Assembly: GCF_900188145.1 (NCBI RefSeq)
Contig: NZ_FZOJ01000024.1
Coordinates: 1 to 64,000, forward strand
DNA length: 64,000 nt
Direction of reading: 5' to 3'
Source of the DNA: Anaerovirgula multivorans
GTDB lineage: Bacteria > Bacillota > Clostridia > Peptostreptococcales > Natronincolaceae
Part shown: piece by piece, positions 52,960 through 61,149 of the stretch
Numbering within the stretch: the stretch's first letter is position 1
Layout: every line of letters starts with the position of its first letter
The notes under the pieces: model-generated
Seen by the model: only the letters and a program-made list of their open reading frames with translations
Told to the model about the DNA's origin: nothing
Database searches by the model: none
Program-made: the position numbers and the translations under genes

Positions 52960-53604
52960 TTAAATCTTTTTAATATTATGTTTATAGGCATAAATAGCAG
53001 CTTGCGTTCTATCATTGACGTTAATCTTCTTAAAAATATTAGAAACATGATTTTTTACAGTTTTTTCACTTATATATAAACTACAAGCTATTTCTTTATT
53101 ATTTAATCCCTCAGCAATTAGAGTTAATACTTCGTACTCTCTCTTAGTTAAGCGCATATCCTCGTCATCTTTAATGCCTCTATTATTAAATTCCTTCACA
53201 AGATCTGTGGCTATACTGGGATGAATATAAGAATTGCCATTGAAAACATCTCTTATTGCTTTAATTAAGCTATCACTTTCAGCATCCTTCAAAACATAGC
53301 CATTTGCTCCCAGATTAATGGTTTCAAAAAGGTATTCTTTATCTTCATGAAATGTCAACATAATCACTCTAATTGTACTATCCATGTCCTTTAACCTTCT
53401 TAAAGTATGTATGCCGTTTAATTTGGGCATATTGATATCTAGTAACACAATATCAGGTTTTAAAGCTTGTACCTTAGAAATCGCTTCTTCTCCGTCACCT
53501 GCTTGTCCTATTACTTCTATATCCTTTTCTAATTCCAGTATTTGCTTTAATCCTTGCCTTACTAGGGAATGATCATCCACCACAAGTATTCTTATTTTAT
53601 TCAT
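52960..53604 (-). CDS. NarL/LuxR-type response regulator (DegU-like)
   Basis: 214 residues from the ATG at 53604 with GGGAGG. The receiver domain contains the phospho-acceptor Asp in KPDIVLLDINMPK (about 54) and the switch Thr/Lys (VIMLTFHEDKE, YVLKDAE). The C-terminal LuxR helix-turn-helix is LTKREYEVLTLIAEGLNNKE then ISEKTVKNHVSNIFKK. It follows the sensor kinase gene closely and is its cognate regulator. The targets are unknown here. Confidence 0.92.
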   Translation of the reverse strand: MNKIRILVVDDHSLVRQGLKQILELEKDIEVIGQAGDGEEAISKVQALKPDIVLLDINMPKLNGIHTLRRLKDMDSTIRVIMLTFHEDKEYLFETINLGANGYVLKDAESDSLIKAIRDVFNGNSYIHPSIATDLVKEFNNRGIKDDEDMRLTKREYEVLTLIAEGLNNKEIACSLYISEKTVKNHVSNIFKKINVNDRTQAAIYAYKHNIKKI

Positions 53605-53625
53605 CTTAACTACCTCCCACAATGT

Positions 53626-54780
53626 TTATTCATCTTCCTTTGGAATGCTAACCAGCACCGTCGTTCCGATATTTTCCTCACTTTTTATTTCAATGTTGCC
53701 ATTTAACAGCTCTACTCTCTCTCTCATATTAACTAATCCAAACCCTCCGTCTTCTTTATCTTGAAGCTTTGTATCTTCAACATTAAAACCTACTCCGTTA
53801 TCCATAATGCTTATAGCGATATCGTTACTATTCATTTCGATTCTAACTTCTACAAAAGTTGCATGAGCATGTTTTCTAGTATTATTTAAAACCTCTTGTA
53901 TAATGCGAAAGATTGATACGCTTTTGATAGAATCTTCTAAAGCCACTTGAGATAAAATGATGAAATCTACAGTAATATTTGTATCACTTTGAAACCTTTC
54001 AATGTATCTTTGCAATGCCGGGACAAAGCCTAGGTCATCAATAGACATAGGTCGTAGATTATAAATAATTTTACGAATGTCCTTAATACTTTCTCTAGTA
54101 CACTTTCTAAGTTCTCGTAGTTCTTCTTTACTCTTTTCTATATCTACATCCAAAAGCTTTTCACAAACTTCTGCCTTAATAATTAAGTTTGCTAAGGACT
54201 GAGCAGGTCCATCATGTATATCCCTTGCAACTCTTTTTCTCTCTTCTTCTTGGGCGGAAATAATTTTCCTTCCTATAATGTGTTTTTGTTTGATACCCTC
54301 TAGTGTATTGGCAATATCTTGCATATTTCCTCCTAAGAAATCTTGTACAACGCCTAATTTTGATGTAAGCTGTTCTGCTTTCTCTAATGTTTTCTCAGAG
54401 TTTTTTAATCGCATTTCCACTTCTGTTCTTCTTTTAATTAGCTCGTGCTCCTGTTGTTTTTTTAAAATAAGATGTATTTGTAGTGCGTTAGCTTTTTCAT
54501 AGGCCATTCGAATGTCTATCTCTTTATATTTTACAAAATCTCTACTAACTTCCAGCAGCTCTCTTCTACTGTTTTTTTCTGTTTTTCCTAATTCATCAAC
54601 TTCTTTGATAATTTTTGAGACGTTTTCTTTTATAGTTTCTAATTGCGTTTGTAATTCGTTGCATTCCTTAGAAATATTCTCAGCAATATCAAATATTTCA
54701 GTTTTACTTTCTTCTATAGCGCTCAAAATCTTTTTAAAAACTTCATTCATTTTTGTAACACTCATAATATCACTACTCAT
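53626..54780 (-). CDS. cytoplasmic sensor histidine kinase (DegS-like)
   Basis: 384 residues without membrane helices. The N-terminal half is a long coiled coil (about 5-170) like the DegS sensor domain. The HisKA_3 segment ERKRVARDIHDGPAQSLANL holds the phospho-His. The ATPase part has IIQEVLNNTRKHAHA, MDNGVGF and GGFGLVNMRERVELLNG. It senses an internal signal and phosphorylates the DegU-like partner. The start has AGGTGAAG upstream. Confidence 0.92.
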   Translation of the reverse strand: MSSDIMSVTKMNEVFKKILSAIEESKTEIFDIAENISKECNELQTQLETIKENVSKIIKEVDELGKTEKNSRRELLEVSRDFVKYKEIDIRMAYEKANALQIHLILKKQQEHELIKRRTEVEMRLKNSEKTLEKAEQLTSKLGVVQDFLGGNMQDIANTLEGIKQKHIIGRKIISAQEEERKRVARDIHDGPAQSLANLIIKAEVCEKLLDVDIEKSKEELRELRKCTRESIKDIRKIIYNLRPMSIDDLGFVPALQRYIERFQSDTNITVDFIILSQVALEDSIKSVSIFRIIQEVLNNTRKHAHATFVEVRIEMNSNDIAISIMDNGVGFNVEDTKLQDKEDGGFGLVNMRERVELLNGNIEIKSEENIGTTVLVSIPKEDE

Positions 54781-54974
54781 TCTTGAACTTCACCTCAAAT
54801 TTAAATCTTCAATTAATTCTTTATTTCTACAAATGATGACAAATTTCCTTTGTTTTTCTAAATATTATTTTAAATATTATCTAGGAAAATAACACTAATT
54901 AATACATTGTTTCAAAAAAAATGAGGAGTATACTCTCCTCACAATTTCTATCCTTCGATTCTCCCACTAACCCA

Positions 54975-55015
54975 TGCGGTAGGTCAAGCACTACATCCTC
55001 GAAATAAATTCAGCT
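54975..55015 (+). repeat. dispersed intergenic repeat R1, copy c (partial)
   Basis: TGCGGTAGGTCAAGCACTAC then CTCGAAATAAATTCAGCT. It runs into the stop codon of the next minus-strand gene. A GAGGAGTATACTC-CTC hairpin (about 54920-54941) lies before it. Confidence 0.6.
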
Positions 55016-55488
55016 TATCTGTTTAGCTGGTAATCACTTAATAGCCACTTGTTCTTATCCTTTTTCATTATAACAATGTATTGAACTTCTTCATATACTA
55101 GTTCTTCATAGGTCTCTAACACCCAAAGTATTTCTACAGAAAAGGTACTTTCTTTTCCATGAACCTTTATTGCTTCACAATTTTGTATATGTACTTCTTT
55201 TATTACTTCATAAGAGGTCGGGTTTTCCACTATTTCTTGAAAGATTGCAAAATCAACCTCTATTAATGGTTCTGTTGTATATTCTTTCAATTGTATTTTT
55301 GTATCCTCTAAGGTGGCGCCCTCTGTTATAAATGTGTTCCATATGTTTACTCTATTGCTAAAGACCTCCTGAAGATGAAGTTTCATTTCTTCATTTAATG
55401 CTTCTTCATTTTTATAAGAGGCAAAAATGATATTTTCATGACCTATTATCAAAATTGCTATGAAAAATAATACTACTATTTTCTTCAA
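55015..55488 (-). CDS. hypothetical secreted protein
   Basis: 157 residues with a signal peptide (VVLFFIAILIIGHENIIFAS, likely cut near 24). The mature part is about 130 residues, rich in Glu and beta-forming residues, ending WLLSDYQLNR. It resembles small exported proteins with a cystatin/NTF2-like look but no family is certain. Its last codon lies inside repeat copy R1c, so the repeat may have reshaped the C-terminus. Confidence 0.6.
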   Translation of the reverse strand: MKKIVVLFFIAILIIGHENIIFASYKNEEALNEEMKLHLQEVFSNRVNIWNTFITEGATLEDTKIQLKEYTTEPLIEVDFAIFQEIVENPTSYEVIKEVHIQNCEAIKVHGKESTFSVEILWVLETYEELVYEEVQYIVIMKKDKNKWLLSDYQLNR

Positions 55489-55541
55489 ATGATAACCCCC
55501 TTCTTTAGTTTGATTTGTCCTTCGATATATTGCTTTTAACC

Positions 55542-55630
55542 TGCCGCTTATCCAAGCGGCAAATCAAGCACTACATTCTCGAAGTAAATTCGGCTACAAT
55601 TCAGGAGGAGTAGAAACTCTCCCTAAATTA
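55542..55630 (+). repeat. dispersed intergenic repeat R1, copy d
   Basis: GCCGCTTATCCAAGCGGC hairpin, then CAAGCACTACATTCTCGAAG and TAAATTCGGCTACAATTCAG, then GGAGGAG-TAGAAA-CTCTCCC hairpin. It lies 530 bases from copy c in the same orientation, flanking the secreted-protein gene. Confidence 0.65.
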
Positions 55631-55783
55631 AGTCTCATTTATCATCATTATAAAGAAAGGGGTTTGAAAATTTTAGTTTATTTTGTTTAAATACTCAAGA
55701 ATCGTTCAACATATAGTGTCATATTTTTTGTTTCTCTATAAAAACCACAATATATTGTAGCTTGCTGTTGAAGAAGAAATTGC

Positions 55784-55954
55784 CTAATCAACAATTTCGA
55801 TAGCATCTAATTGTTTGCTAAAAGATTTTCTAAAAACCGCTATATACTCTTTCCTAAGAGATTCTTGCTCTTTTTTTTCATCTACCGAAAGCTCTCTTGT
55901 CTTAGCTAGTCTAGCTAATGCATTAATTCTCTCAATTTTTTCTTTGGATAACAT
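55784..55954 (-). CDS. UPF0291 (YnzC/DUF896) family protein
   Basis: 56 residues: LSKEKIERINALARLAKTRE, then LSVDEKKEQESLRKEYIAVF and RKSFSKQLDAIEIVD. This is the full, normal-length family pattern (two-helix hairpin protein, known in B. subtilis as YnzC). Its function is unclear. The start has GGAGTG seven bases upstream. It is co-oriented with the gene at 56023 and follows it by 68 bases. Confidence 0.9.
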   Translation of the reverse strand: MLSKEKIERINALARLAKTRELSVDEKKEQESLRKEYIAVFRKSFSKQLDAIEIVD

Positions 55955-56022
55955 CTAAACACTCCTTAATATACTTTTGTTCTCATATTAATATAGCATA
56001 AATTTCTTAGATTATAAAGCCT

Positions 56023-56922
56023 TTATGTATTCCCCTCTTTATTATTATCTATAAAAATATTTTTATTTATTCGATTGTTGTCCTGTGCCAGATCTTCTGA
56101 GTTTATTTTTTTCTCCAAATCATTAGAATTAGGGGCTTGTTCTTTGTCTACTTCATTTTTTGGTGCCTGTTGCTTTTCTTCATTATTATTCATCGTACTG
56201 CTAACAGCTTTGGCAATCTGCACCATTTTCATTAGAGAGTCTCTTTGTTGAGGTTCTATATAAGGAGAAATAACTTCTATAAGATCATTTTCATCTAAGG
56301 AACCCTTTTCATCTATTGATTTCATTAATTTAAGAGCACTAGTTATTTTTTTAATATCCTTGGTTTTACTCTTCATTTCTCCTTCTAATAGAGGTTCTGC
56401 TAATTCTATAAGTTTTTCAACATTCTGAAGGGTTATTCCATCTTTAGCCAAATTGTTTAATTCTCTTATCTTTTTTTCTATTGTCCTAGCCTTTATATCT
56501 AAATCGATAGCTGTATGAATAATATCTCTGTGTTCTCCCTCCATATGCTTGCTAAGATCTAATAACATATTTCGTTTTCTATCCTCTAAACTTAAGGAAT
56601 GATATTGTACTTCTGCACTATGTAATTCAGGCCCTTCGATTAGTGATTTCATTTTTCCTAAAATCTCTAAAATGACTTCAGCTCTATGTACAGTATGCTG
56701 TTCTTCTGCCTTCATATATCCTTTAATTCTATTAAGTAGTCTGCACTTTCTCTCCAGTTCAACATCATCTATCTCCCTCAAATTAAATTTACCTAAGTTA
56801 AACTTACTTGGAGACTTTTTATTTGAAGTTAGTAAAAAAAATAAAAACATGATACCTACAAGTTTTATGTGGTTCTCATTAAGCGTAATATTAATATTAT
56901 TTTTTTCTCTATTGTTTTCCAT
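56023..56922 (-). CDS. hypothetical helical membrane-anchored protein
   Basis: 299 residues. One hydrophobic stretch (HIKLVGIMFLFFLLTS, about 18-33) could anchor the N-terminus. Helices of about 20 residues follow, including GEHRDIIHTAIDLD, AEPLLEGEMKSKTKDIKKI and SPYIEPQQRDSLMKMVQIAK, which look like repeats of a P-x-(L/I)-x-x-x-(Q/E)-(Q/R)-x-x-(L/S) module. The C-terminal 60 residues are Asn/Glu/Lys-rich and probably disordered. No family is recognised. The divergent gene at 57119 carries a related module. Confidence 0.6.
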   Translation of the reverse strand: MENNREKNNINITLNENHIKLVGIMFLFFLLTSNKKSPSKFNLGKFNLREIDDVELERKCRLLNRIKGYMKAEEQHTVHRAEVILEILGKMKSLIEGPELHSAEVQYHSLSLEDRKRNMLLDLSKHMEGEHRDIIHTAIDLDIKARTIEKKIRELNNLAKDGITLQNVEKLIELAEPLLEGEMKSKTKDIKKITSALKLMKSIDEKGSLDENDLIEVISPYIEPQQRDSLMKMVQIAKAVSSTMNNNEEKQQAPKNEVDKEQAPNSNDLEKKINSEDLAQDNNRINKNIFIDNNKEGNT

Positions 56923-57118
56923 TATTTACCCCCTTCGATATATAACTTCTCTTACTAAATATATTCATCCGTCATGAAATTATTAAAGGTTTAAACCTTT
57001 TAAAGAAATTCTATATTTTTGTGGCAAAAGTGTTACAGTCTGCATAATTTATATAGATAGAGTAATTCCATAAATAAATTCTATTTTATCTAGTAATTTA
57101 TAATCAGGAGGGAGAATA

Positions 57119-57403
57119 ATGGATCAAAAGAAATTGGATGAACTTCTAGAGGCAGCTAAAAAAGGGGATGTCTCCAAACTTGAAGAAGTTAAAGATATGA
57201 TATCAGAAGAAGATTATCAAAAAGCTCTTAGTATTTTCAATCAGTATAGTCAAAAATCAGAAGAAGAAATCTTAAAGGAGCTAGGTCGTCTTAAGAAAAT
57301 AGTTCCAAATCAAGAGGAAATCATTCAACAAATGATGCCTTTTCTAGATGAAGAGCAAAAAGCAAAACTTGATAGAATATTAGAAATGTTAGATGGTTAT
57401 TAA
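57119..57403 (+). CDS. small helical protein with the shared module
   Basis: 94 residues with an AGGAGGG site. All-helical and acidic: LDELLEAAKKGDVSKLEEVK, MISEEDYQKALSIFNQY, and the end MMPFLDEEQKAKLDRILEML, which resembles the SPYIEPQQRDSLMKMV segment of its divergent neighbour. No family named. It may bind or regulate the neighbour. Confidence 0.6.
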   Translation: MDQKKLDELLEAAKKGDVSKLEEVKDMISEEDYQKALSIFNQYSQKSEEEILKELGRLKKIVPNQEEIIQQMMPFLDEEQKAKLDRILEMLDGY

Positions 57404-57441
57404 AAAATAAAAGTGGGAGGATTCCTCTCACTTTTATTTTT
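57403..57441. terminator. bidirectional terminator
   Basis: A 19-bp near-perfect stem (AAAAATAAAAGTGGGAGGA and its complement with one mismatch), between the convergent genes ending at 57403 and 57461. Confidence 0.9.
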
Positions 57442-57460
57442 CCCATAACTGTTACTTATC

Positions 57461-58993
57461 TTAAATTATATTTACTAGTTTTTCTACAGCTTTTACAATT
57501 TCATGGGATGCAATTAATGCTGTACTCTTATTAATGTCATGATACATCACTCTATCTTCCTGTAGAGTCGGGATATGATTTCTTATAATCTTGTAGGCTT
57601 CACTTGTTCCCTTACCTAGCTCATAATCCTTATAAAAATCTATCGCTTGAGCTGCCGCCATTAATTCAATAGCTAGTACGTTTATGGTATTATTATAAAT
57701 TTCTCTAGTTTTTCTAGCAGCAATTGTTCCCATAGAAACGTGGTCCTCTTGGTTAGCAGAAGATGGAATAGAATCTACACTGGCAGGATGGGCCAACACT
57801 TTGTTTTCTGAAACTAAAGCTGCTGCAGCGTATTGGGCTATCATGAAACCTGAATGCAATCCACCTTTTGCAGTTAAAAAGGCTGGTAATCCACTTAATT
57901 GTGGATTAACTAGTCTTTCTGTCCTTCGCTCTGAAACATTTGCAAGTTCAGCAATAGCTATACCTAAAAAGTCAAAGGATAAAGCCATTGGCTGTCCATG
58001 GAAGTTTCCTCCTGAAATAACTTCCTCTTCTTCAGGAAAAATTAAAGGATTGTCAGTAGCGGAATTGATCTCAATATTTATTTTTCCTTCCACGTAATCA
58101 ACTGCATCTCTACTGGCTCCATGGATCTGAGGAATACATCTTAAAGTATAAGCATCCTGAACTCTTATCTCTCCTTGTCTAGTAGTAAAAGTACTATTTT
58201 CTAGTATATTTAATAGATTCTTTGCAGTTTGCTGTTGTCCTTGATGAGGTCGAACATGATGTACCTTCCAATCAAAAGCATCTACTATACCTCTCTGGGC
58301 TTCTACTGTTAGAGCTGCTGCAATGTCTGCTAGTTTTAATAATTGTTTACAATCATATATTGTTAAAGCGCCAATAGCAGTCATTACTTGTGTACCATTT
58401 ATAAGAGCTAACCCTTCTTTAGAGGTTAATCGAATGATAGATATTCCCGAGGCCTCCATTGCTTCCTTACCAGTCATTTTCCTGCCTTGGTAAACCGCTT
58501 CTCCTTCTCCTATCATTACTAACACCATATGAGCTAAAGGAGCTAAATCACCACTGGCTCCTAATGAACCCTTTTCAGGGATAACTGGATGTACCCCTTT
58601 ATTCAGCATCTCAATTAAGGTTTTTAAAGTGCTAAGTCGGATTCCTGAATGTCCCTTTGATAATGCATTTGCTCTTAATAGCATGATTGCTCTGACAATT
58701 TCTTCATCTAGAGGATTACCTACACCACAAGCATGACTAATAATAAGGTTTCTTTGTAATTCTTCTGTCTCATCTTTAGAAATGGCAACATCACTAAATT
58801 TTCCAAAGCCTGTTGTAATCCCATAAACTATTTTTTCTTCTTCAATATAACGATCTACTAATTCTCTAGCCTTATTCACTTTATCTACTGCAGCTGCGGT
58901 TAAATCTACTTGAGAATTGTTTCTAGCCACCATTACGATTTCTTCTAATGTTAAACTATTTCCATCAATCAATATTGAACTCAACTCATTCAC
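57461..58993 (-). CDS. hutH: histidine ammonia-lyase
   Basis: 510 residues, normal size. GSLGASGDLAPLAHMVL holds the Ala-Ser-Gly that forms the MIO electrophile (about 142-144). The catalytic Tyr lies in IVYGITTGFGKF, and NPLIFPEEEEVISGGNFHGQ is typical. It deaminates L-histidine to urocanate. No other hut gene is adjacent, so the pathway genes are elsewhere or the enzyme acts alone. Confidence 0.95.
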   Translation of the reverse strand: MNELSSILIDGNSLTLEEIVMVARNNSQVDLTAAAVDKVNKARELVDRYIEEEKIVYGITTGFGKFSDVAISKDETEELQRNLIISHACGVGNPLDEEIVRAIMLLRANALSKGHSGIRLSTLKTLIEMLNKGVHPVIPEKGSLGASGDLAPLAHMVLVMIGEGEAVYQGRKMTGKEAMEASGISIIRLTSKEGLALINGTQVMTAIGALTIYDCKQLLKLADIAAALTVEAQRGIVDAFDWKVHHVRPHQGQQQTAKNLLNILENSTFTTRQGEIRVQDAYTLRCIPQIHGASRDAVDYVEGKINIEINSATDNPLIFPEEEEVISGGNFHGQPMALSFDFLGIAIAELANVSERRTERLVNPQLSGLPAFLTAKGGLHSGFMIAQYAAAALVSENKVLAHPASVDSIPSSANQEDHVSMGTIAARKTREIYNNTINVLAIELMAAAQAIDFYKDYELGKGTSEAYKIIRNHIPTLQEDRVMYHDINKSTALIASHEIVKAVEKLVNII

Positions 58994-59054
58994 TCCTTTA
59001 GTAGGATAATTATTAATTGCACTTTGTAGCTACTATCTATACTATTCTAATACC

Positions 59055-59084
59055 ATTATACACTTTTTTTTTCTTTTTTTACAA
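59055..59084 (-). promoter_or_regulatory. hutH promoter
   Basis: TTGTAA (59084-59079), 18 bases, TATAAT (59060-59055), about 60 bases before the ATG. Confidence 0.65.
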
Positions 59085-59086
59085 CT

Positions 59087-59107
59087 TTTTTGTAACGTTT
59101 ACAAAAA
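59087..59107. promoter_or_regulatory. operator-like palindrome upstream of hutH
   Basis: TTTTTGTAA-CGT-TTACAAAAA: perfect 9-bp arms around a 3-base centre, directly upstream of the -35. It is reminiscent of a catabolite (cre) site but one base shorter than the consensus. Confidence 0.6.
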
Positions 59108-59165
59108 TTTTAGCACACTGTCTTTTTAATGGAGTAAAGTTATAAAGCTGTATTAAACAAAAAAA

Positions 59166-59219
59166 GAAAACCCTGTTAGACTTTGGATAAGTATTATCCA
59201 CAAAACCTAGAGGGTTTTC
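59166..59219 (-). terminator. terminator of the UPF0180 gene
   Basis: The outer stem GAAAACCCT/AGGGTTTTC encloses a small inner hairpin GGATA-AGTAT-TATCC. It ends in T on the minus strand. Confidence 0.8.
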
Positions 59220-59224
59220 CGTTG

Positions 59225-59470
59225 TTATTTTATTCTATTTTGAAGTTGCTGGTATATATCCTCTGCTGATTGTCCTCTTGCATCAATAACTGGAGATTTT
59301 GTTACTGCGTTTTCCATTCCTAATACATTGCTATCTTGCCCTGTTGTAATAATTGCATCATAGCTGTCTAGATTATTTTGATTATTTAAATCTTCCACTT
59401 GATAACCTTTGGACTGTAATAGATCTTTCACATCTGACAAAGAACCTTCTACTGCAATTTTTTTCTTCAT
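59225..59470 (-). CDS. UPF0180 (YkuS) family protein
   Basis: 81 residues, normal length: IAVEGSLSDVKDLLQSKGYQ, DAIITTGQDSNVLGM, and SPVIDARGQSAEDIYQQLQN. Its function is unknown; it is cytoplasmic. It is a single gene between hutH and the divergent M23 gene, with an AGGAGG site. Confidence 0.88.
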   Translation of the reverse strand: MKKKIAVEGSLSDVKDLLQSKGYQVEDLNNQNNLDSYDAIITTGQDSNVLGMENAVTKSPVIDARGQSAEDIYQQLQNRIK

Positions 59471-59613
59471 GATTTCAATACCTCCTAAGAATTGAATAGA
59501 ATCAATGTTATTATTTGAGTTTAAAGACGATATTATTCTATGAACTCTTATCTATTAGTGCTGCCGTCATTCTACTAGTCATATTAATAAACTTAAATTA
59601 CAATTTATATTTT

Positions 59614-59650
59614 CCCTCTGGAAAAGATTGTAATAAAAGAGGGTTTTTTT
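59614..59650 (+). terminator. terminator-like hairpin in the M23 leader
   Basis: CCCTCT/AGAGGG followed by seven T on the plus strand, about 60 bases upstream of the M23 gene start. No plus-strand gene precedes it within the window, so it could act as an attenuator for the M23-bactofilin operon. Confidence 0.5.
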
Positions 59651-59710
59651 GGTTTATGTAGAATAAAAAGTAAAAGTAGTATCTTAAAGTACTATTTTGG
59701 GAGGAAAATT

Positions 59711-60640
59711 ATGGAAAAGTTTCAACATGTAAATAGCACTAAAAAACAAAAATATACCTTTATGATTATTCCTAACTCAACTGAAAAAGTCATTGAATTC
59801 ACAATTCCTACTTGGGTTCCCAAGTTTCTTATCACTGGTATTTTAATATCTCTTACTGTAGCAGTGATCTCTTCCAGTACACTTATTACCACAAAATATC
59901 AACTAAAAGCCGCAACTGATAGAGTGCTGGTCTTAGAAAGTGAAAATCAGCAGCAGGCTAATGAAATTAATCATCTCACCCTTCGTTCTATTGAAATCGA
60001 GGAGCAATTATTAGGTTTAAACCAATTAAAAGATCATGTATTAGATATGGTAGGATTAGATTCTCCTCTAATGGCTAGTTCTTTAGAAGAAAATCCTCTG
60101 TTCATGGTATCTAGATCTTATCAACGCTCGCCCTCCTTGATAGAGGATTATGAAGAAGCTATGGTCTATCTAGAAATCCTTATTGAAAAACAAAAAGAAA
60201 ATATGAGTCAATTGATGGAAGATGTAGAAAAACAATTGGATTATCTTGATGCATTACCTAATCTAGTACCTGCTATTGGTCGTATCACTTCACCCTTTGG
60301 ATATAGAATCTCACCGATTAGTCGTCGCCGTGAGTTTCATAGGGGAATTGATGTAGCAAATAAGAGTAATACAGACATCGTAGCAGCAGGAAGTGGTGTC
60401 GTTACCTTTTCTGGTTATAACGGAGCTTATGGAAGAATGATCATTCTATCCCACGGTAATGGCTATACTTCTGTATACGCCCATAATAGAGAAAATCTCG
60501 TAGAGGTAGGTCAACAGGTGCATAAGGGTGATGCGATCGCAAAAATGGGGAGTACAGGAAGAAGTACCGGTCCTCACGTTCATTTTGAAGTCCGTTTGCA
60601 TGGTGATCCTGTAGATCCACAGGAATTGTTGGAAGATTAA
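59711..60640 (+). CDS. membrane-anchored M23 peptidase
   Basis: 309 residues. A membrane helix (about 36-58, FLITGILISLTVAVISSSTL) and a coiled coil (about 68-105) precede the M23/LytM domain. Zinc ligands: His and Asp in FHRGIDVANK, and His-x-His in TGPHVHFEV. All are present, so it is probably active, unlike degenerate SpoIIQ types. It cleaves peptidoglycan peptides in the wall. It overlaps functionally with the bactofilin gene that starts 23 bases later. Confidence 0.92.
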   Translation: MEKFQHVNSTKKQKYTFMIIPNSTEKVIEFTIPTWVPKFLITGILISLTVAVISSSTLITTKYQLKAATDRVLVLESENQQQANEINHLTLRSIEIEEQLLGLNQLKDHVLDMVGLDSPLMASSLEENPLFMVSRSYQRSPSLIEDYEEAMVYLEILIEKQKENMSQLMEDVEKQLDYLDALPNLVPAIGRITSPFGYRISPISRRREFHRGIDVANKSNTDIVAAGSGVVTFSGYNGAYGRMIILSHGNGYTSVYAHNRENLVEVGQQVHKGDAIAKMGSTGRSTGPHVHFEVRLHGDPVDPQELLED

Positions 60641-60662
60641 AATGGGAGAAGGAGTGGAATCT

Positions 60663-61073
60663 ATGTTTAATAAAAAGCAAGCTATAGAATCTGTAAGTCA
60701 AGATAAATTTAATACGCTAGTTGGAAAAAATACAAGTTTCCAAGGAGAGTTAAAAGCAGAAGGTACGATTCGGATTGATGGAGAAATCAAAGGGGAGGTT
60801 TCTGTAAAAGGAGATGCTTACATAGGAGAAACCGGTAGCATAATAGGTAACATCCACGCTACTAATATTATTGTATCTGGAAAAATTGAAGGAAATGTGT
60901 ATACCTCTGAGCAGTTGAGAATAACAACTACCGGTAAGGTTATAGGAGATATTAAAGTAAAATCATTTATCGTTGACGAAGACGCATTTTTCGAAGGTAA
61001 GTGTACGATGATACACGGGTCAAATATAGACAAAAATGAAATTCTAGAAGAAGATATAGCTGAAACAATGTAA
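60663..61073 (+). CDS. bactofilin
   Basis: 136 residues from the ATG at 60663 with GAAGGAGTGG; the in-frame start at 60642 lacks a separate site. The DUF583 domain (about 10-120) has repeating beta-strand turns: GELKAEGTIRIDGEIKGEVS, GDAYIGETGSIIGNIHA, and GKIEGNVYTSEQLRI. Bactofilins polymerise without nucleotides and place wall enzymes. It is paired with an M23 peptidase, an arrangement that suggests local wall remodelling. Confidence 0.92.
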   Translation: MFNKKQAIESVSQDKFNTLVGKNTSFQGELKAEGTIRIDGEIKGEVSVKGDAYIGETGSIIGNIHATNIIVSGKIEGNVYTSEQLRITTTGKVIGDIKVKSFIVDEDAFFEGKCTMIHGSNIDKNEILEEDIAETM

Positions 61074-61098
61074 GGTTGAGAATATATTCTCAACCTTA
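61073..61098. terminator. terminator of the bactofilin operon
   Basis: The perfect 13-bp stem AAGGTTGAGAATA/TATTCTCAACCTT, followed by T. Confidence 0.85.
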
Positions 61099-61149
61099 TT
61101 TTATTACTTAGAGGTCTATGTTTTCGCCCGTGTAGTGATTTAGCTTTTT

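Noticed and set aside
59087-59107. A CcpA cre site at hutH
   Set aside because: The 13-base core TGTAACGTTTACA is one base short of the 14-base consensus, so I list it only as an operator-like palindrome.
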